A stretch of DNA of 64,000 nucleotides from Nannochloris sp. 'desiccata'. Taxonomy: Eukaryota; Chlorophyta; Trebouxiophyceae; Chlorellales; Chlorellaceae. The notes under the pieces were generated by a model. That model saw only the letters and a list, made by a program, of their open reading frames with translations, ran no database searches and was not told where the DNA came from. Positions 46,329-56,823 of this stretch are shown here, piece by piece. Where the stretch lies: positions 744,001 to 808,000 of the forward strand of contig JAGTXX020000011.1 of the NCBI GenBank assembly GCA_019044685.2, written 5' to 3'. The translations under genes and the position numbers were made by a program. The stretch's first letter is position 1. Each line of letters starts with the position of its first letter.

Positions 46329-47333
46329 ATGCTTACTGCATATTCGTTACCTCACGTGAAGACTGGTGGGCTGCCTGACTGTTTGGTAGCTAGAATGGCG
46401 CCCGTCTCAAGATCACCGGAACGAAGAAGGACGCCAGACCGAGGTCTTGGAGGCAGATTCATCACTACACATCACCGTAAACTCTCACAAACGAACGCCT
46501 TCGAAAATGGTAAGCTAGAAGTATTTCTAAAAGGTCTTCATGAAAGATTCAAAGAACTATTATTTTTAAAATTTCTCGTCTGTGCCACCTCCCTTTTTAC
46601 TTTCCTTCAATGTTCATTCTTCTGCTTGCTTCCAGAAAAAGGTGATCTCCCAGCTGGAGTACGTGACTGGGCTGTCAAAGAAGCCAAACGTTGCGACGAT
46701 GGCGACCCAGACCTTGAATTATGTGACTTACCAGAAATAAAAGACAGCATCGTACCTCTTCAAAAATCCACAATAGAAGAAGCTTTTAGCCGAGGGCGGT
46801 GGCTCGTAGGATTACTCGTATTACAATCTTCATCCAGTTTTATCCTAGATTCATACCAAGATTTAATTAAAGATCATTTAGTCGTGACATTTTTTCTGAC
46901 GATGCTGGTCGGCGCTGGCGGGAATGCAGGAAATCAGTCGGCTATTAAAGTTATTCGAGGTCTCGCAACAGGAACAATGCAAGCGACTGGCGATTCCATG
47001 CGAAAAGTGCTACAACAGCAAGCAGCAGTCGCTCTTATGCTAGGAACAGGCCTCTCTGCAGCTGGCTGGTTGAGAGTGTATCTCACAAATGGCAATGCTT
47101 TGAATAGCACTGCCATTTCGATGTCGCTGTTCTTAATTGTAGTCACCTCGGTGTTACTGGGAGCTGCGTTGCCGTTTGGATTAGCTAAAGCAGGGGTCGA
47201 TCCAGCAAACGCGGGTACTACTATTCAAGTGCTAATGGACTGTGCAGGGGTGTTGATCACGTGCGTGTGCTGTCATTATGTTTTAGATACTTTTGCGGCA
47301 AGTCTAACCACGGTAGCCGTGGTGGCTTCTTAG
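46329..47333 (+). CDS. MgtE/SLC41-type magnesium transporter membrane domain protein
   Basis: Preferred model is spliced: join(46329..46509, 46636..47333), 292 aa. The unspliced frame is also open because the 126-nt GTAAGC...TTCCAG intron is a multiple of three and stop-free. The membrane part shows GRWLVGLLVLQSSSSFILDS, FFLTMLVGAGGNAGNQSAIK (the MgtE GNxGNQ pore signature), VIRGLATG, ALMLGTGLSAAGWL, LIVVTSVLLGAALPFGLAKA and GVDPANAGTTIQVLMDCAGV: about five helices. No CBS or MgtE N domain is present, so it is closer to the eukaryotic stripped-down form. An in-frame ATG at 46395 could be the real start. The basic N-terminus might target an organelle. Confidence 0.85.
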   Translation: MLTAYSLPHVKTGGLPDCLVARMAPVSRSPERRRTPDRGLGGRFITTHHRKLSQTNAFENGKLEVFLKGLHERFKELLFLKFLVCATSLFTFLQCSFFCLLPEKGDLPAGVRDWAVKEAKRCDDGDPDLELCDLPEIKDSIVPLQKSTIEEAFSRGRWLVGLLVLQSSSSFILDSYQDLIKDHLVVTFFLTMLVGAGGNAGNQSAIKVIRGLATGTMQATGDSMRKVLQQQAAVALMLGTGLSAAGWLRVYLTNGNALNSTAISMSLFLIVVTSVLLGAALPFGLAKAGVDPANAGTTIQVLMDCAGVLITCVCCHYVLDTFAASLTTVAVVAS

Positions 47334-47563
47334 AAAATATAAGAAAGCCGATGATTTAATTGCTACCGTAAGGTAGTTTAAAATGGAATACTTTTCTCTC
47401 TGTACAAAATGTTGTTCTTGATATTGATGTGAAGCTTAAGAATGAGTGAATAATGGTTGAAAGTGAAATCTGTAAAACCCGCAATTTTCTGTGTATTAAA
47501 CTTAGTTAAATTTGTTTTACATTCCCATTTACGGGCTACTAACTACAGTAAATTATTCAGAAT

Positions 47564-48365
47564 CTAACCCTGTACAAGAGCACTAGCAGTAGCGGACTCG
47601 TACTTGAAGTTGGGAGCGAGTTTCTTAGTCTTCTTGTAGTAACGAGCAAGGCGGTGGATACGGGACTCAACGAGAATCAAGTGGAACTTGGCGTCCTTAT
47701 CCTTGCGGTTGGCGTCAAGATGCTTGCGCATGCCAACGGCCTTCTTAATGAGGAAATAGAGATCCTCGGGGAGCTCAGCTGCGAGGCCAGTGGCCTTGAG
47801 AATACGGAGAATCTTGTTACCGGTAACGGCGTTGACCTGGGCAATACCGTGCTGATCACGAAGGATGACACCGATCTGGGAAGGGGTCATACCCTTCTTG
47901 GCCATCTTGGTAATCATATCTTGGACCTGAAAAGGAGAAACGAGAAGATTTTAGAATTCGAACAATTGTGTGCATTTTTTGCTTTACCATCACTTCAACA
48001 TTTTGGCTGTATACTCTGTGGAGAGACTCTGCCCGCCACGCCGAATACACTAATAATGCCACTTAATTGCAATAATGTGCTGTTCCTAACGCCGCGAGAC
48101 CAGTTTCTCTACATCAACAGCTCCTAAAATAAATTATAATTGGCTATTCTGCCTCCAACTCACATCTGCTGCGGAAGCCTTGCTCCAAGAAGGCATACTG
48201 CGCCTGTAAGGCTTGGCGGATTTGGACCTGTGACAAGAAAAACACACCAAAGTCAGTTTTCAAAGCCAATTGAAATTGATGGGCATCGGCCTTTTCTGTA
48301 GCTCTATACAATATAAAAACTCATTCTACTCACATGCCATGGCCGCCACTGTGCATACGCGCCAT
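47564..48365 (-). CDS. RPS13: Cytosolic 40S ribosomal protein uS15 (RPS13)
   Basis: Three exons, complement(47564..47926, 48164..48227, 48334..48365), matching phases, 152 aa. It starts [20 protein letters not shown] and continues [60 protein letters not shown], and ends in a family-like [11 protein letters not shown]. This is full length for eukaryotic uS15 (151 aa). Introns within the first 35 codons are usual for ribosomal protein genes. It is divergent from the OST4 mini-gene. Confidence 0.97.
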
Positions 48366-48828
48366 GATTAAAGTTTTTTGCTCTGCCTCCCCTGTGAACA
48401 ACAAGAAATATAGAAATGTTTAGACGCTAATCGATTTTAATCAATGATTTAATATCCGGTGAGCTGCATTCGGCGCTCCACTTCCACACCCAATTTCACT
48501 CTTATCCCACTGACCTTCGAACACGGATAGAAAGAGGCAAAATCCGACTTGTAGGCGAAGTTTTAAGCGAAACTGCGGCGACAGGGAAACGAAGGCCAGG
48601 GTCGAATCGAAAAGAGACAGAAATTTGAGAAACTATTGGTTCAAGGAGCCTCCAAGAGGCTTCAAACAGCAGATTCGTGTTTTAAAAAATTTATACAATC
48701 AACCTAGCAAAGGGCTTCTATCGTTAATCCCTTTGTTTTGCCCTCAAAGCCGATTCCTAATTTCCAAGCACGCATAAAATCCCAGTAGCTCTAGCTAAAG
48801 CTAGCAAAAGAGATTTTCATTGCCTGTT
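48366..48828. other. Divergent intergenic region, RPS13 / OST4
   Basis: About 460 bp, presumably a strong bidirectional promoter for housekeeping genes. No specific element recognised. Confidence 0.4.
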
Positions 48829-49034
48829 ATGATTGACGAAATTGCGCTTGGTAGCTTCGCGGTAAGGACTGAATGCCTTCTCTTAATTGTAAAGCATGTT
48901 TAAATTTCAAACCTTGTGATCTGACTCGTTTCTCGTCTCTTTGCTTTGCGCAGAACATCCTTAGCTTTGCAATCGTCGCATTATTGATTGGATACCATTA
49001 TTTTGCTGCCGAGGCCCGCAAACGCAGCGATTAA
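48829..49034 (+). CDS. OST4: OST4 mini-subunit of oligosaccharyltransferase (37 aa)
   Basis: Two exons, join(48829..48861, 48954..49034), phase 0. The product MIDEIALGSFA|NILSFAIVALLIGYHYFA and on to ...KRSD is 37 aa with one membrane helix. It matches OST4 proteins (human and yeast 36-37 aa, with the conserved N-terminal acidic residue, FAN and a xYHY/F end). OST4 stabilises Stt3 in the ER oligosaccharyltransferase for N-glycosylation. The gene is too short for ordinary ORF calling and is split by a 92-nt intron, so it is easily missed. Confidence 0.9.
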
Positions 49035-49126
49035 GTTCTTTTTACATACTTACTAAATTACCCTCCGCCACCGTTGCCGCCCCACCTGATTGCCTTTTTC
49101 TCTAGCGTATACAACCAACAAGAACG

Positions 49127-49489
49127 ATGTCCTTTGTTGGTGGTAAACTCAAACTCAAGGGAGGTTCGGATCTTTCTGGAGTCAAGAAGAAAAAGAAGAA
49201 GTCAAAGCATTCCAATGACATCCTAGCTTCCGCCACCGACAACAAAGACAATAGTGAACTAGTTACCACAGGCGATGCAGGAGGAGGTACTTCTACCCAA
49301 CAGCCTATTGTAGAAGATCGCCGTACTGAAGCTGAGAAGAGATTTGAAGCCCATTTAATGAAAACTGAAGAGCAAAGGTTAAAGAAAGCGGCATCAAAAT
49401 CTCATCGTGAGCGCATTAAAGAACTAAACGAGAAATTAGCAAGTACAACAGAGCATTTTGATCTTCCTAGAATTTCTCATACGAATTAG
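49127..49489 (+). CDS. FAM32A: FAM32A family protein (spliceosome-associated)
   Basis: Single exon, 120 aa from ATG 49127. Family landmarks: GGKLKLKGG start, a Lys-rich tract (KKKKKKSK), then RRTEAEKRFEAHLMKTEEQR, KKAASKSHRERIKELNEKLA and TEHFDLPRIS near the C-terminus (human: TEHYDIPKVSWTK). FAM32A sits in the catalytic spliceosome and helps 3' splice-site docking in animals. It is only 92 bp downstream of the OST4 stop in the same direction, so the UTRs must be very short. Confidence 0.92.
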   Translation: MSFVGGKLKLKGGSDLSGVKKKKKKSKHSNDILASATDNKDNSELVTTGDAGGGTSTQQPIVEDRRTEAEKRFEAHLMKTEEQRLKKAASKSHRERIKELNEKLASTTEHFDLPRISHTN

Positions 49490-49833
49490 GGCTCCGAGAC
49501 TCAAGCTCTTTCCTAGTTACTTACAAAATAGAATGTACTTTTGACCTATTGTTCTCTTAAACTATGATTATTTGATACTTTGTTTTTCGTTTATCTCACA
49601 GAATGAGCTCCTCCAGGAGAGAAGCAACTTACTGAAGATTGACGCAGCAAGCTGTGTGGGTTTGTAATGTATTCTTTATTCGATACTTTGTTTTTACACA
49701 CTTTGACTTTTTGTCAGCAGAGCTGTAGATATTGTAAAAATATCACCTTTATGATGTTCAGCCCACAAAATATCAACAAAAATGTATTGAATTCCAAAAA
49801 GTTGCAATCTATCTTTTATTCTATATACATAAT
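49490..49833. other. Convergent intergenic region, FAM32A / fumarase
   Basis: About 340 bp of AT-rich 3' UTR on both sides; no gene. Confidence 0.45.
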
Positions 49834-51581
49834 TTAAGGCTTAGGATAGATCATATCTTCAGGTCTAACCCATTCGTCAAACTCGGCATCAGTGCAATGA
49901 CCCAACGCCAACGCCGCTTCTTTCAACGTCGTTCCTTCTTTATGTGCCTTTTTCGCAATCGCAGCAGCGTTATCATATCCAATACGATTATTTAACGCCG
50001 TTACCAACATCAAAGACTCATTTAACAACTGAGAAATACGACGTTCATTAGCTTTTATTCCAGCGACACAATTGTCGGTAAAGGACTCAGAAGCATCCCC
50101 TAATAACCTTGCAGAGTGTAATAAGTTCCGGATCATCATAGGTTTGAACACATTCAACTCAAAATGACCATTAGATCCGCCTATAGTAGCCGCCACGTGA
50201 TTTCCCATAACCTGGGCACACACCATTGTCATTGCCTCACATTGTGTTGGGTTGACTTTTCCAGGCATGATTGACGATCCAGGTTCGTTTTCAGGTAACG
50301 AAAGCTCACCTAATCCACACCTTGGACCAGATCCTAACAATCGGATATCATTTGCGACCTTCATAAGAGAAACAGCAATAGTATTTAAAGCGCCGGACAT
50401 TTCAACAATGGCGTCATGAGCAGCGAGGGCTTCAAATTTGTTTGGTGCGGTAATGAAAGGGTATCCAGTAGCCTTAGCTACAGTCTCAGCAACACCTTCA
50501 GCAAATCCAATTTTAGTATTCAGTCCAGTACCTACAGCGGTACCACCTTGAGCAAGCATGAGCAGGCGAGGCATGGCAACTCGTACCCGCTCAATGCTAT
50601 ATTCTAGCTGGGTAGCATAGCCAGAGAACTCTTGGCCCAATGTTAATGGAGTCGCATCCATAGTATGGGTCCGTCCTATTTTAATGATGCCATCAAATTC
50701 CTCAGCTTTCAAGGCAAGAGCAGAACGAAGTTTTTCCAAACCGGGAATTAAGCGCTCATTGATTTCAGTAACACCGGCAATGTGCATTACAGTAGGAAAG
50801 GTGTCGTTGGAAGACTGTCCCTTGTTGACGTGATCATTAGGATGCACGACGCTTTTATCACCTAAGCTGCCTCCAAGCATTTCAATAGCACGATTCGCAA
50901 TTACTTCATTGGCGTTCATATTGGATTGAGTGCCACTTCCAGTTTGCCAGACAACGAGAGGAAAGTGATCGGAGAGTTTACCAGAAGCCACTTCATCGGC
51001 AGCTTGCACAACAGCTTCTCCAATCCGTTTGTCTAGGACGCCTTGGGCCATATTAACTTTTGCAGCGGCGCCTTTGAGGATGCCGAATGCACGGACGACA
51101 GGTTCAGGCATGCGCTCTGAAGGGCCACCGATTTTGAAGTTCTGTAGCGAGCGTTGAGTCTGTGCTCCCCAGTACCTGGACAGGAGGCAAGAATTCGAAG
51201 AAATATCGAGAGAATAAAAGATGGGTTAGGGCTTAACCAAGCAGTTGATTGATTGCAGAGAGATCAGTTTATTCAAAAAATGAACTCATTATGCGATCGT
51301 CCAATTGCATTGCCACTTCTAGGTGCTTTCTTCGAGTTCAACTAACCTATCAGCAGGCACCTCAAGAGGGCCAAAGGTATCCTTTTCCGTCCTGGTAGTC
51401 ATCTGTCTCAGGAACCCAACAAGCGCTGCAGGGAGGAGTGACCAAAATTATCAACATAAATGTGGATGAAATCAAGGATATCCATGTGCTATTCATGCAT
51501 TAGATACTTGCCTGGGAGAGACTTGCGCGCCTCGGTCACTGCTTGCCGTGACTGCACAGTTAGGTGGGCTGCTAACGACAT
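49834..51581 (-). CDS. FUM1: Fumarate hydratase class II, mitochondrial
   Basis: Three exons, complement(49834..51175, 51347..51425, 51512..51581), 496 aa. Intron 1 uses a GC donor (CAG|GCAAGT); intron 2 is GT-AG; all phases agree. Exons 1-2 encode a basic presequence ([20 protein letters not shown] and [20 protein letters not shown]). The enzyme follows with [72 protein letters not shown] and the [16 protein letters not shown] lyase signature. It catalyses fumarate to L-malate in the TCA cycle. An internal Met ([10 protein letters not shown]) could start a cytosolic form, as in other eukaryotes. Confidence 0.95.
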
Positions 51582-51932
51582 ACTCGGCACCCACGGTTGC
51601 CTGCACGCTGTGTTAGTCAGGGTTATATGAATTAAAAATCCAGATCCGAGAGAGCAGCACTTTCAGTAGCCCTTGGACGATGGGTTTGCTAAAAAATAAT
51701 TTTGAACATTCAAACACTGGGTCCTGGTGTTGCGCATATTGTGCTTCAATCGAGCCAGCTCTGGCAAAAATTGCTTAATTAATTGATATTGGTATACTTA
51801 CTTGTATCGTATCGAATAGTGGGAAGACCCATAAAAGCTTATCTATCGCAAAAATATCTCATCATCAACTCCCATTTTTAATTATTTTCAACTAGAGAAA
51901 TTTATTTATATCCACGGTGAATAGATTTACGA
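51582..51932. other. Divergent intergenic region, fumarase / bL19m
   Basis: About 350 bp linking two mitochondrial genes head to head; a shared promoter is plausible. No motif recognised. Confidence 0.4.
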
Positions 51933-52565
51933 ATGCTTCGACAATTAACCAGCAAGACGTGTCGCGTTGTAGCACGCAGCTTGGCGCAATGGACCATGCC
52001 AACTGTTGTTGCAGAAACTCAGCAGCTCACCACATTGCGTGCCTTTCGCGCCATTAGCACTGGAATTTCCCATGTAACATTCCAATCCGAGCCTAGCACA
52101 TCGTCTGCCGTCGCACGTGCTGCAGAGACTGCCCCTAATTCTCCTCCATTTCCTGCATGGACGCCGACCCGGGAGTTGCAAAAACGCAAGATCTTGCCTA
52201 AACGCATGGGCCATCTTCTCCAAGTTTTAGAGAAAGAAAAGGAAGTAGCAGCTCAACAACAGCTTGATCGCCCTGAATTTGGCCCAGGAGATTTAATAGA
52301 ATTGAAGTTGTCAGTGCCGGAAAATAAGCGTAGAACCACTGCTTTCAAAGGCATTTGCATTGCTAAACGTAATCGTGGGTGGAGAACATCATTTACTCTA
52401 AGGAATTTTATTGGAAATAGTGGTGGCATTGAGCGTACATTCCCGCTATACTCACCCCATGTCTTAGAAATTAAAGTGCTAAGTGCTGCTGGACGGAAAA
52501 AATATCGTAGAGCGAAATTATATTTCTTGAGAGAACGCCAACCTAAAGAGTATAGAGTTGCATAA
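51933..52565 (+). CDS. Mitochondrial ribosomal protein bL19m
   Basis: Single exon, 210 aa from ATG 51933. The long basic leader (MLRQLTSKTCRVVARSLAQW and on to about residue 85) fits a mitochondrial presequence plus extension. The L19 core is FGPGDLIELKLSVPENKRRT, FKGICIAKRNRGWRTSFTLR, GGIERTFPLYSPHVLEIKVL and RRAKLYFLRERQPKEYRV. Bacterial L19 is about 115 aa. Loss of some core glycines and the extension favour a mitochondrial over a plastid location, but plastid cannot be excluded. Confidence 0.88.
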   Translation: MLRQLTSKTCRVVARSLAQWTMPTVVAETQQLTTLRAFRAISTGISHVTFQSEPSTSSAVARAAETAPNSPPFPAWTPTRELQKRKILPKRMGHLLQVLEKEKEVAAQQQLDRPEFGPGDLIELKLSVPENKRRTTAFKGICIAKRNRGWRTSFTLRNFIGNSGGIERTFPLYSPHVLEIKVLSAAGRKKYRRAKLYFLRERQPKEYRVA

Positions 52566-52914
52566 TACCTGTCATCCGAGTTGTTTTACAATAGTATCAA
52601 TAGTAGTATGAATGTATATCGTAGTGCATTAGACATGTAATGAAATCTGATATAGTAATAAGGAAAGGCAACAGGGGCGGAGGAAGAAAGAAAGAACGTG
52701 GAAATTATAAACAGAAGGAGTATTGGCGAATTTCACTTTCCTCGTTTTAAAAATAACCGAGATGGAGGGAAGCAGAGAAAAAAGGACATGACTCAATAAC
52801 CAAAAGAAATAGAGTGCCAACGCCATCAGAAAAGTAGGATGGAAAAAAACCAGATGTAGAGAAGAACGCTCTTGGTATCTCGAAAGTGTCGTTTGTTAGT
52901 TTATTATTTTTAAT
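52566..52914. other. Convergent intergenic region
   Basis: About 350 bp, purine-rich on the plus strand (GGAAAGGCAACAGGGGCGGA region). No gene recognised. Confidence 0.4.
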
Positions 52915-53982
52915 TTAGGCAGTAGACTTAGTCTTTACTGTAACCTTACGGCGTGCAGTGCCTCCCTGCGGAGCTGGAGGTTGAATCCCAGCTGCAGATT
53001 GCTGTGTTAATATTTGCCCAATAAGATCTCCGCGAGAACTGCCGACATGGCGACCTACAAACTTTCCTCCTCTATAAAATAAGAATGTGGGCACCTGGAT
53101 AACGTTAAGCTCAAGCATAAGTTGTTTCAGTTCTTCATTCTCATCTCCCATCAACCTTGCAAACGAGGCATACCCTCCTTGGAAGCTACGAGCCAAAGCC
53201 AAAACTGCAGGGAACACGTGAACACAGGGTGCAGCATCGGTAAGGGAGACATCTACAACGACAAGCTCTCCTGGAAGAGAAGATGCGATAAGTTTGTCGA
53301 AATCAGCGCGAGAATGGATATCTTGAATGTAGGAAGATGCTTTCTCGTTGTTTGCAGCAGTATCGCCGAAGAAAAGAACTCCTTCACCCAAGTCTTGCTC
53401 CAACTGCAGGACACCACGATGTTGCCATAATAGTTTTCCATGGCGCCAAAACTGCACTGTAGGTAGCACATCTACGCCTACTTCATCACAAAGTACCTGT
53501 CCTTCATCAGAATCGGCTTCTGCAGCTAAAAATACAACATCAGGGCAGTCACGAGCAATTCTTTGGAAAGTATGTTTTAATTCCCGACAGGGCTCTAAAG
53601 CAGCTTCTTGATCTTCTTTCCACTGTAATTCAGCTTCCTCTTCATGCCCAGTTTGGCAAACTTTCTCAGAGTGGATTTCGAGGACTACAAGACGGTCTGC
53701 TGCCTTGGAGAGTTCTTGTTGCCACTCATCAATGGAGGAAACGTAGGCGACACGCTCCTCTACACGTTCACTCTCACGGACACGACGCTCTAGGGCCTGG
53801 TCAGCAGATTCTCCAGGGCGTAGACTTGCTGAGAGGGGCCTAAGGAATCTATGCTGCAGGCATGTTTGAGAGGAAAGAGGGAATGGACACCATGGTTTTT
53901 GGTGGGCGCCACCAGTCGCCGAGCGGCAATTGGAGATTTTCAAGGAACTATATGGAGCATACACAACGGTCATTGCACCCAT
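52915..53982 (-). CDS. Plastid double-thioredoxin protein, CDSP32-like
   Basis: Single exon, 355 aa from ATG 53982. A transit-peptide-like N-terminus (CRSATGGAHQKPWCPFPLSS, about 60 residues) is followed by SADQALERRVRESERVEERV. Two thioredoxin folds follow: domain 1 at about 90-225 (DRLVVLEIHSEKVCQ, DVVFLAAEADSDEGQVLCDE, VDVLPTVQFWRHGKL, GVLFFGDT) and domain 2 at about 235-335 (ELVVVDVSLTDAAPCVHVFP, FARLMGDENEELKQLMLELN, VIQVPTFLFYRGGKFVGRHV). The VPTFLF..G..VGR..G..GELIGEIL-type end is characteristic of CDSP32, a drought/oxidative-stress plastid protein that reduces peroxiredoxin and MSRB. The second active site reads AAPC rather than CGPC, leaving a single cysteine. Confidence 0.85.
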   Translation of the reverse strand: MGAMTVVYAPYSSLKISNCRSATGGAHQKPWCPFPLSSQTCLQHRFLRPLSASLRPGESADQALERRVRESERVEERVAYVSSIDEWQQELSKAADRLVVLEIHSEKVCQTGHEEEAELQWKEDQEAALEPCRELKHTFQRIARDCPDVVFLAAEADSDEGQVLCDEVGVDVLPTVQFWRHGKLLWQHRGVLQLEQDLGEGVLFFGDTAANNEKASSYIQDIHSRADFDKLIASSLPGELVVVDVSLTDAAPCVHVFPAVLALARSFQGGYASFARLMGDENEELKQLMLELNVIQVPTFLFYRGGKFVGRHVGSSRGDLIGQILTQQSAAGIQPPAPQGGTARRKVTVKTKSTA

Positions 53983-54571
53983 TTTACTATTCGAAATGGT
54001 CCAAAGATAGCGTTTTCGAGAAGCCGAGTCACGCTAGGTGTTTGAAACCCAAAAGGGATTACTTTGCTTCGAATTGAATTTCAAGTCACAGGCTAAATTT
54101 GCAAGTGCAGAGAGTCTAGAGGTGATTCCTGGCACAGTATAATCACAATGAAAATATAAAACCAATTATTTTTTTGACGACTCCACCACCAACACTGGGT
54201 GTAAGAGAGCCTCTTATAGCAAATTGCATGACCTCGTAGACCCCTATCGGCCACTCTCTTGACAGGTTTTATAGAGCTGCTGTACTAGGCGGAAGAGGCG
54301 CACATCAAGTGTTTGGCAATGTTTAGAAGCCCAGACTCCATCTCTCTTCCGTACTAGTCCAGAACCTCCTATGTGCATGTCTCAATCAACCGCCGCTGTC
54401 GCCCGCTGTCGCCCTGCTGTGGTCAAGTGAAAACATAGCCAGGCCCACAAAACCTGCCAAATTGACTCGCTTTCTTTAATTAAATGATTTTACTCAACCA
54501 AATTAAGTTAAAGAGGAAACTTTGCTAAGTCTTGGTCCTTCTAGCCATCCAATTTTCCAAAAAAAACCTAA
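53983..54571. other. Divergent intergenic region, CDSP32-like / PsbS
   Basis: About 590 bp, the longest head-to-head spacer here. It contains a small tandem repeat (CGCTGTCGCC twice, about 54392-54411). It probably holds two stress- or light-responsive promoters; no known element identified. Confidence 0.4.
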
Positions 54572-55620
54572 ATGATTATCTCACTTACAAATCTCCGTGG
54601 ACATACCACCGCTGCAGCAGGCCGCCTTGTTGGCAATGGGTGCATGCAAGGCAATGTGCGTGCTCCTCTGAAGGTAAATGCTCTCTTCACAACCAAGAAA
54701 GCCAAGGTGAGGATTTGAAATCTATGGATATTTTGAGAGCACCCTGCATCTTTTGCCAAGATCCTGCTAACACATCTTTGAGAGTGGAAATCATGTGCAA
54801 GACCCACACTTGTGTGGATCGTTACGGTGGTCGGCCTAGTATTTTGTGGCTTTCAGAAAAATATCTCACTGTCGTGGTCGGTTGGCTCTCTCTATTAATG
54901 CAGGAAGAACGTGAGAACAAACGCCCGCAGTCTTCAAATAACGACGATCCTAGGCCTTCATCGACATCCTCGCCACCAATTTCTGTCGATATGTTTGAAA
55001 AGCAAGGCTTCCGTCTTGGCGCTTTCACTAAAACGAATGAGTTATTCGTCGGCAGAATGTCCATGCTCGGAATAGCAAGCTCAATTCTTGGAGAATTACT
55101 TACAGGTAAAGGTGCGTTAGGTCAACTTGGTCTAGAAACTGGCCTTCCAGTATTTGAACTCGATTGGACTATTTTTGTTGTTGTTGGATTTAATTTGGTC
55201 GCAGCATTGTGGCCGACAAAGGACGACGATGCAGACTCCCTGGATAGCGCTCGTGGTGCTCGTGGAAAAGGAATAGGTAATAGTAATGGCCAGAATAGTG
55301 GTGCTACTACAACTGAATTACAATCTCCACAGCTCTCTGCCTCCGATTTTGCAAAAGTCTTCTCTATTAAAAGCCTGCTGACGAAAGAAAGAGAGGTTTT
55401 AGTAGGTAGAGTGGCACAACTTGGGTTTGCAGCAAGTCTTCTAGGTGAAGGTTTGACCGGAAAAGGGATTTTAGCTCAGTTTAATATAGAGACTGGACTT
55501 ACTGTATCGGATTTGAAAATATTTTTGCTTGCCTTTGTGATACTTACCTTGATTGCTTCTGTTTGGGAAGATACAGAGGAAGGCACTCCCGGTGGCGAGG
55601 AGGAGAACAAGAACAAGTAG
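54572..55620 (+). CDS. PSBS: PsbS, photosystem II 22-kDa non-photochemical-quenching protein
   Basis: Two exons, join(54572..54706, 54904..55620), phase 0, 283 aa. Exon 1 encodes a typical plastid transit peptide (MIISLTNLRGHTTAAAGRLV ... FTTKKAK). The mature protein has the LHC-superfamily four-helix tandem design: repeat 1 GFRLGAFTKTNELFVGRMSM, then GIASSILGELLTGKGAL and LETGLPVFELDW; repeat 2 SLLTKEREVLVGRVAQLGFA, then SLLGEGLTGKGILAQ and IETGLTVSDLK. The ETG glutamate after helix 1 of each repeat, the likely lumenal pH sensor, is kept in both. PsbS triggers qE energy dissipation when the lumen acidifies. The inter-repeat loop is unusually Gly/Asn/Ser-rich (about 45 residues). Confidence 0.95.
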
Positions 55621-55766
55621 TTTTTCTTTGTTGTTCTTTCTTATTATGCTTGATCTCATGAAATTAAATGAATCTATTGACGTGTATCTTCATTTCCTTA
55701 CAATTACCCTAGATTATATATATTTGATTAATTAGAATATAAAAGACAAGAAACTTTTTTTTTTTT

Positions 55767-56823
55767 TCATGAACCAACTTCACCTGCATACCCCAATCCA
55801 ATCCCCTCCAACTGCAATGCAGTCAAAAACAACTGCAACGGCGACAACATCTCCGTGGGCCTCTCTTCATTAACCAATACACCAGCATGCTGTACTTCTA
55901 ATAACGCAAATCTCGTTTTATTAATGGCATTTGAAATCTCCATGCAATCGTTTTCATAAAGGCCCTCTGCTCCGTAGATCAACAACACTCTACATTTTAA
56001 TTTTTTAATTAAAGGGATCAGTGACGGGCGATATAACACAGCAGAGAGATACGCTGCTACTGCTCCAGGGCGTAGAGTCTGTATATCTCGATGGAAGGCG
56101 CGAACAAGGTCAGAATCGCCACCTAGAATTTGAAGAGTAGCAGGGGAAAATAACCGTTTAGCGAAATAATCTCGTGCTGTTGCTGCCCAGCCCCAAGTAC
56201 GGAGAGTCGTCAATGCTACACGACCCATACCCCATTCCCACCACCCTGCTGGTTGACTGCTAGGGGATATTAAGATAAGGCCTGCAAAGAGGCCAGGGTG
56301 TTCCGCAGCGCAGTGGGTGAGAATGTACCCACCATTGCCGACACCCAGACCTAGGCATTCTCGTAGTTTATAATGTTGAGCTATTTCATAGACCTGTGTA
56401 GACATAGTTGCCAATGAGAGAGGCTGTAATTGTTGGGAAACTGGAGTAGCAGAGTCCTGCACAGATAGGAAAGAAGACCAAATAAAAGGAAAGGCCGGTG
56501 AATAGGAGTGGAATATTTTTCAAAATAAAAGGGAAATCCCCCATGAGCATTGCTTCAACCCGATAAATACTTACTTCACATCCTGGCGCATTTATAAAAA
56601 TAACGTAGAAATTCTTCAGCAGCAGCGAACGAGGCCCACTAGTGACCACCAAGGAATGAAAGCACGTTCGATGGTTGAGCCCCACTTCATGGTATGCAAG
56701 GCAGGGTGATTTAGACCGATCACCAAATATAGAAACATATATAGGGCCGCTTGATGTGTTTACTACTTCCGCTTCCCCTGATAAAATGTCTGAAACCTCA
56801 AATGCGGTCTCCTCCATTGCCAT
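55767..56823 (-). CDS. NDR (N-myc downstream-regulated) family alpha/beta-hydrolase-fold protein
   Basis: Two exons, complement(55767..56456, 56575..56823), phase 0, 312 aa. Family motifs: PCLAYHEVGLNHRTCF (family HDvGLNh..cF), YVIFINAPGCE joined to DSATPVSQQLQPLSLATMST, then LGLGVGNGGYILTHCAAEHP, LILISPSSQPAGWWEWG and CRVLLIYGAEGLYEND. The nucleophile-elbow serine is replaced (GVGNGG), as in all NDR proteins, so it is a non-enzymatic hydrolase fold. Plant NDL proteins interact with G-protein beta-gamma; that role here is inferred only. Confidence 0.9.

Noticed and set aside
54707..54903. Read-through of PsbS exon 2 frame upstream (Cys-rich peptide)
   Set aside because: It has no transit-peptide character; the spliced start at 54572 with GTGAGG donor and TGCAG acceptor fits PsbS much better.
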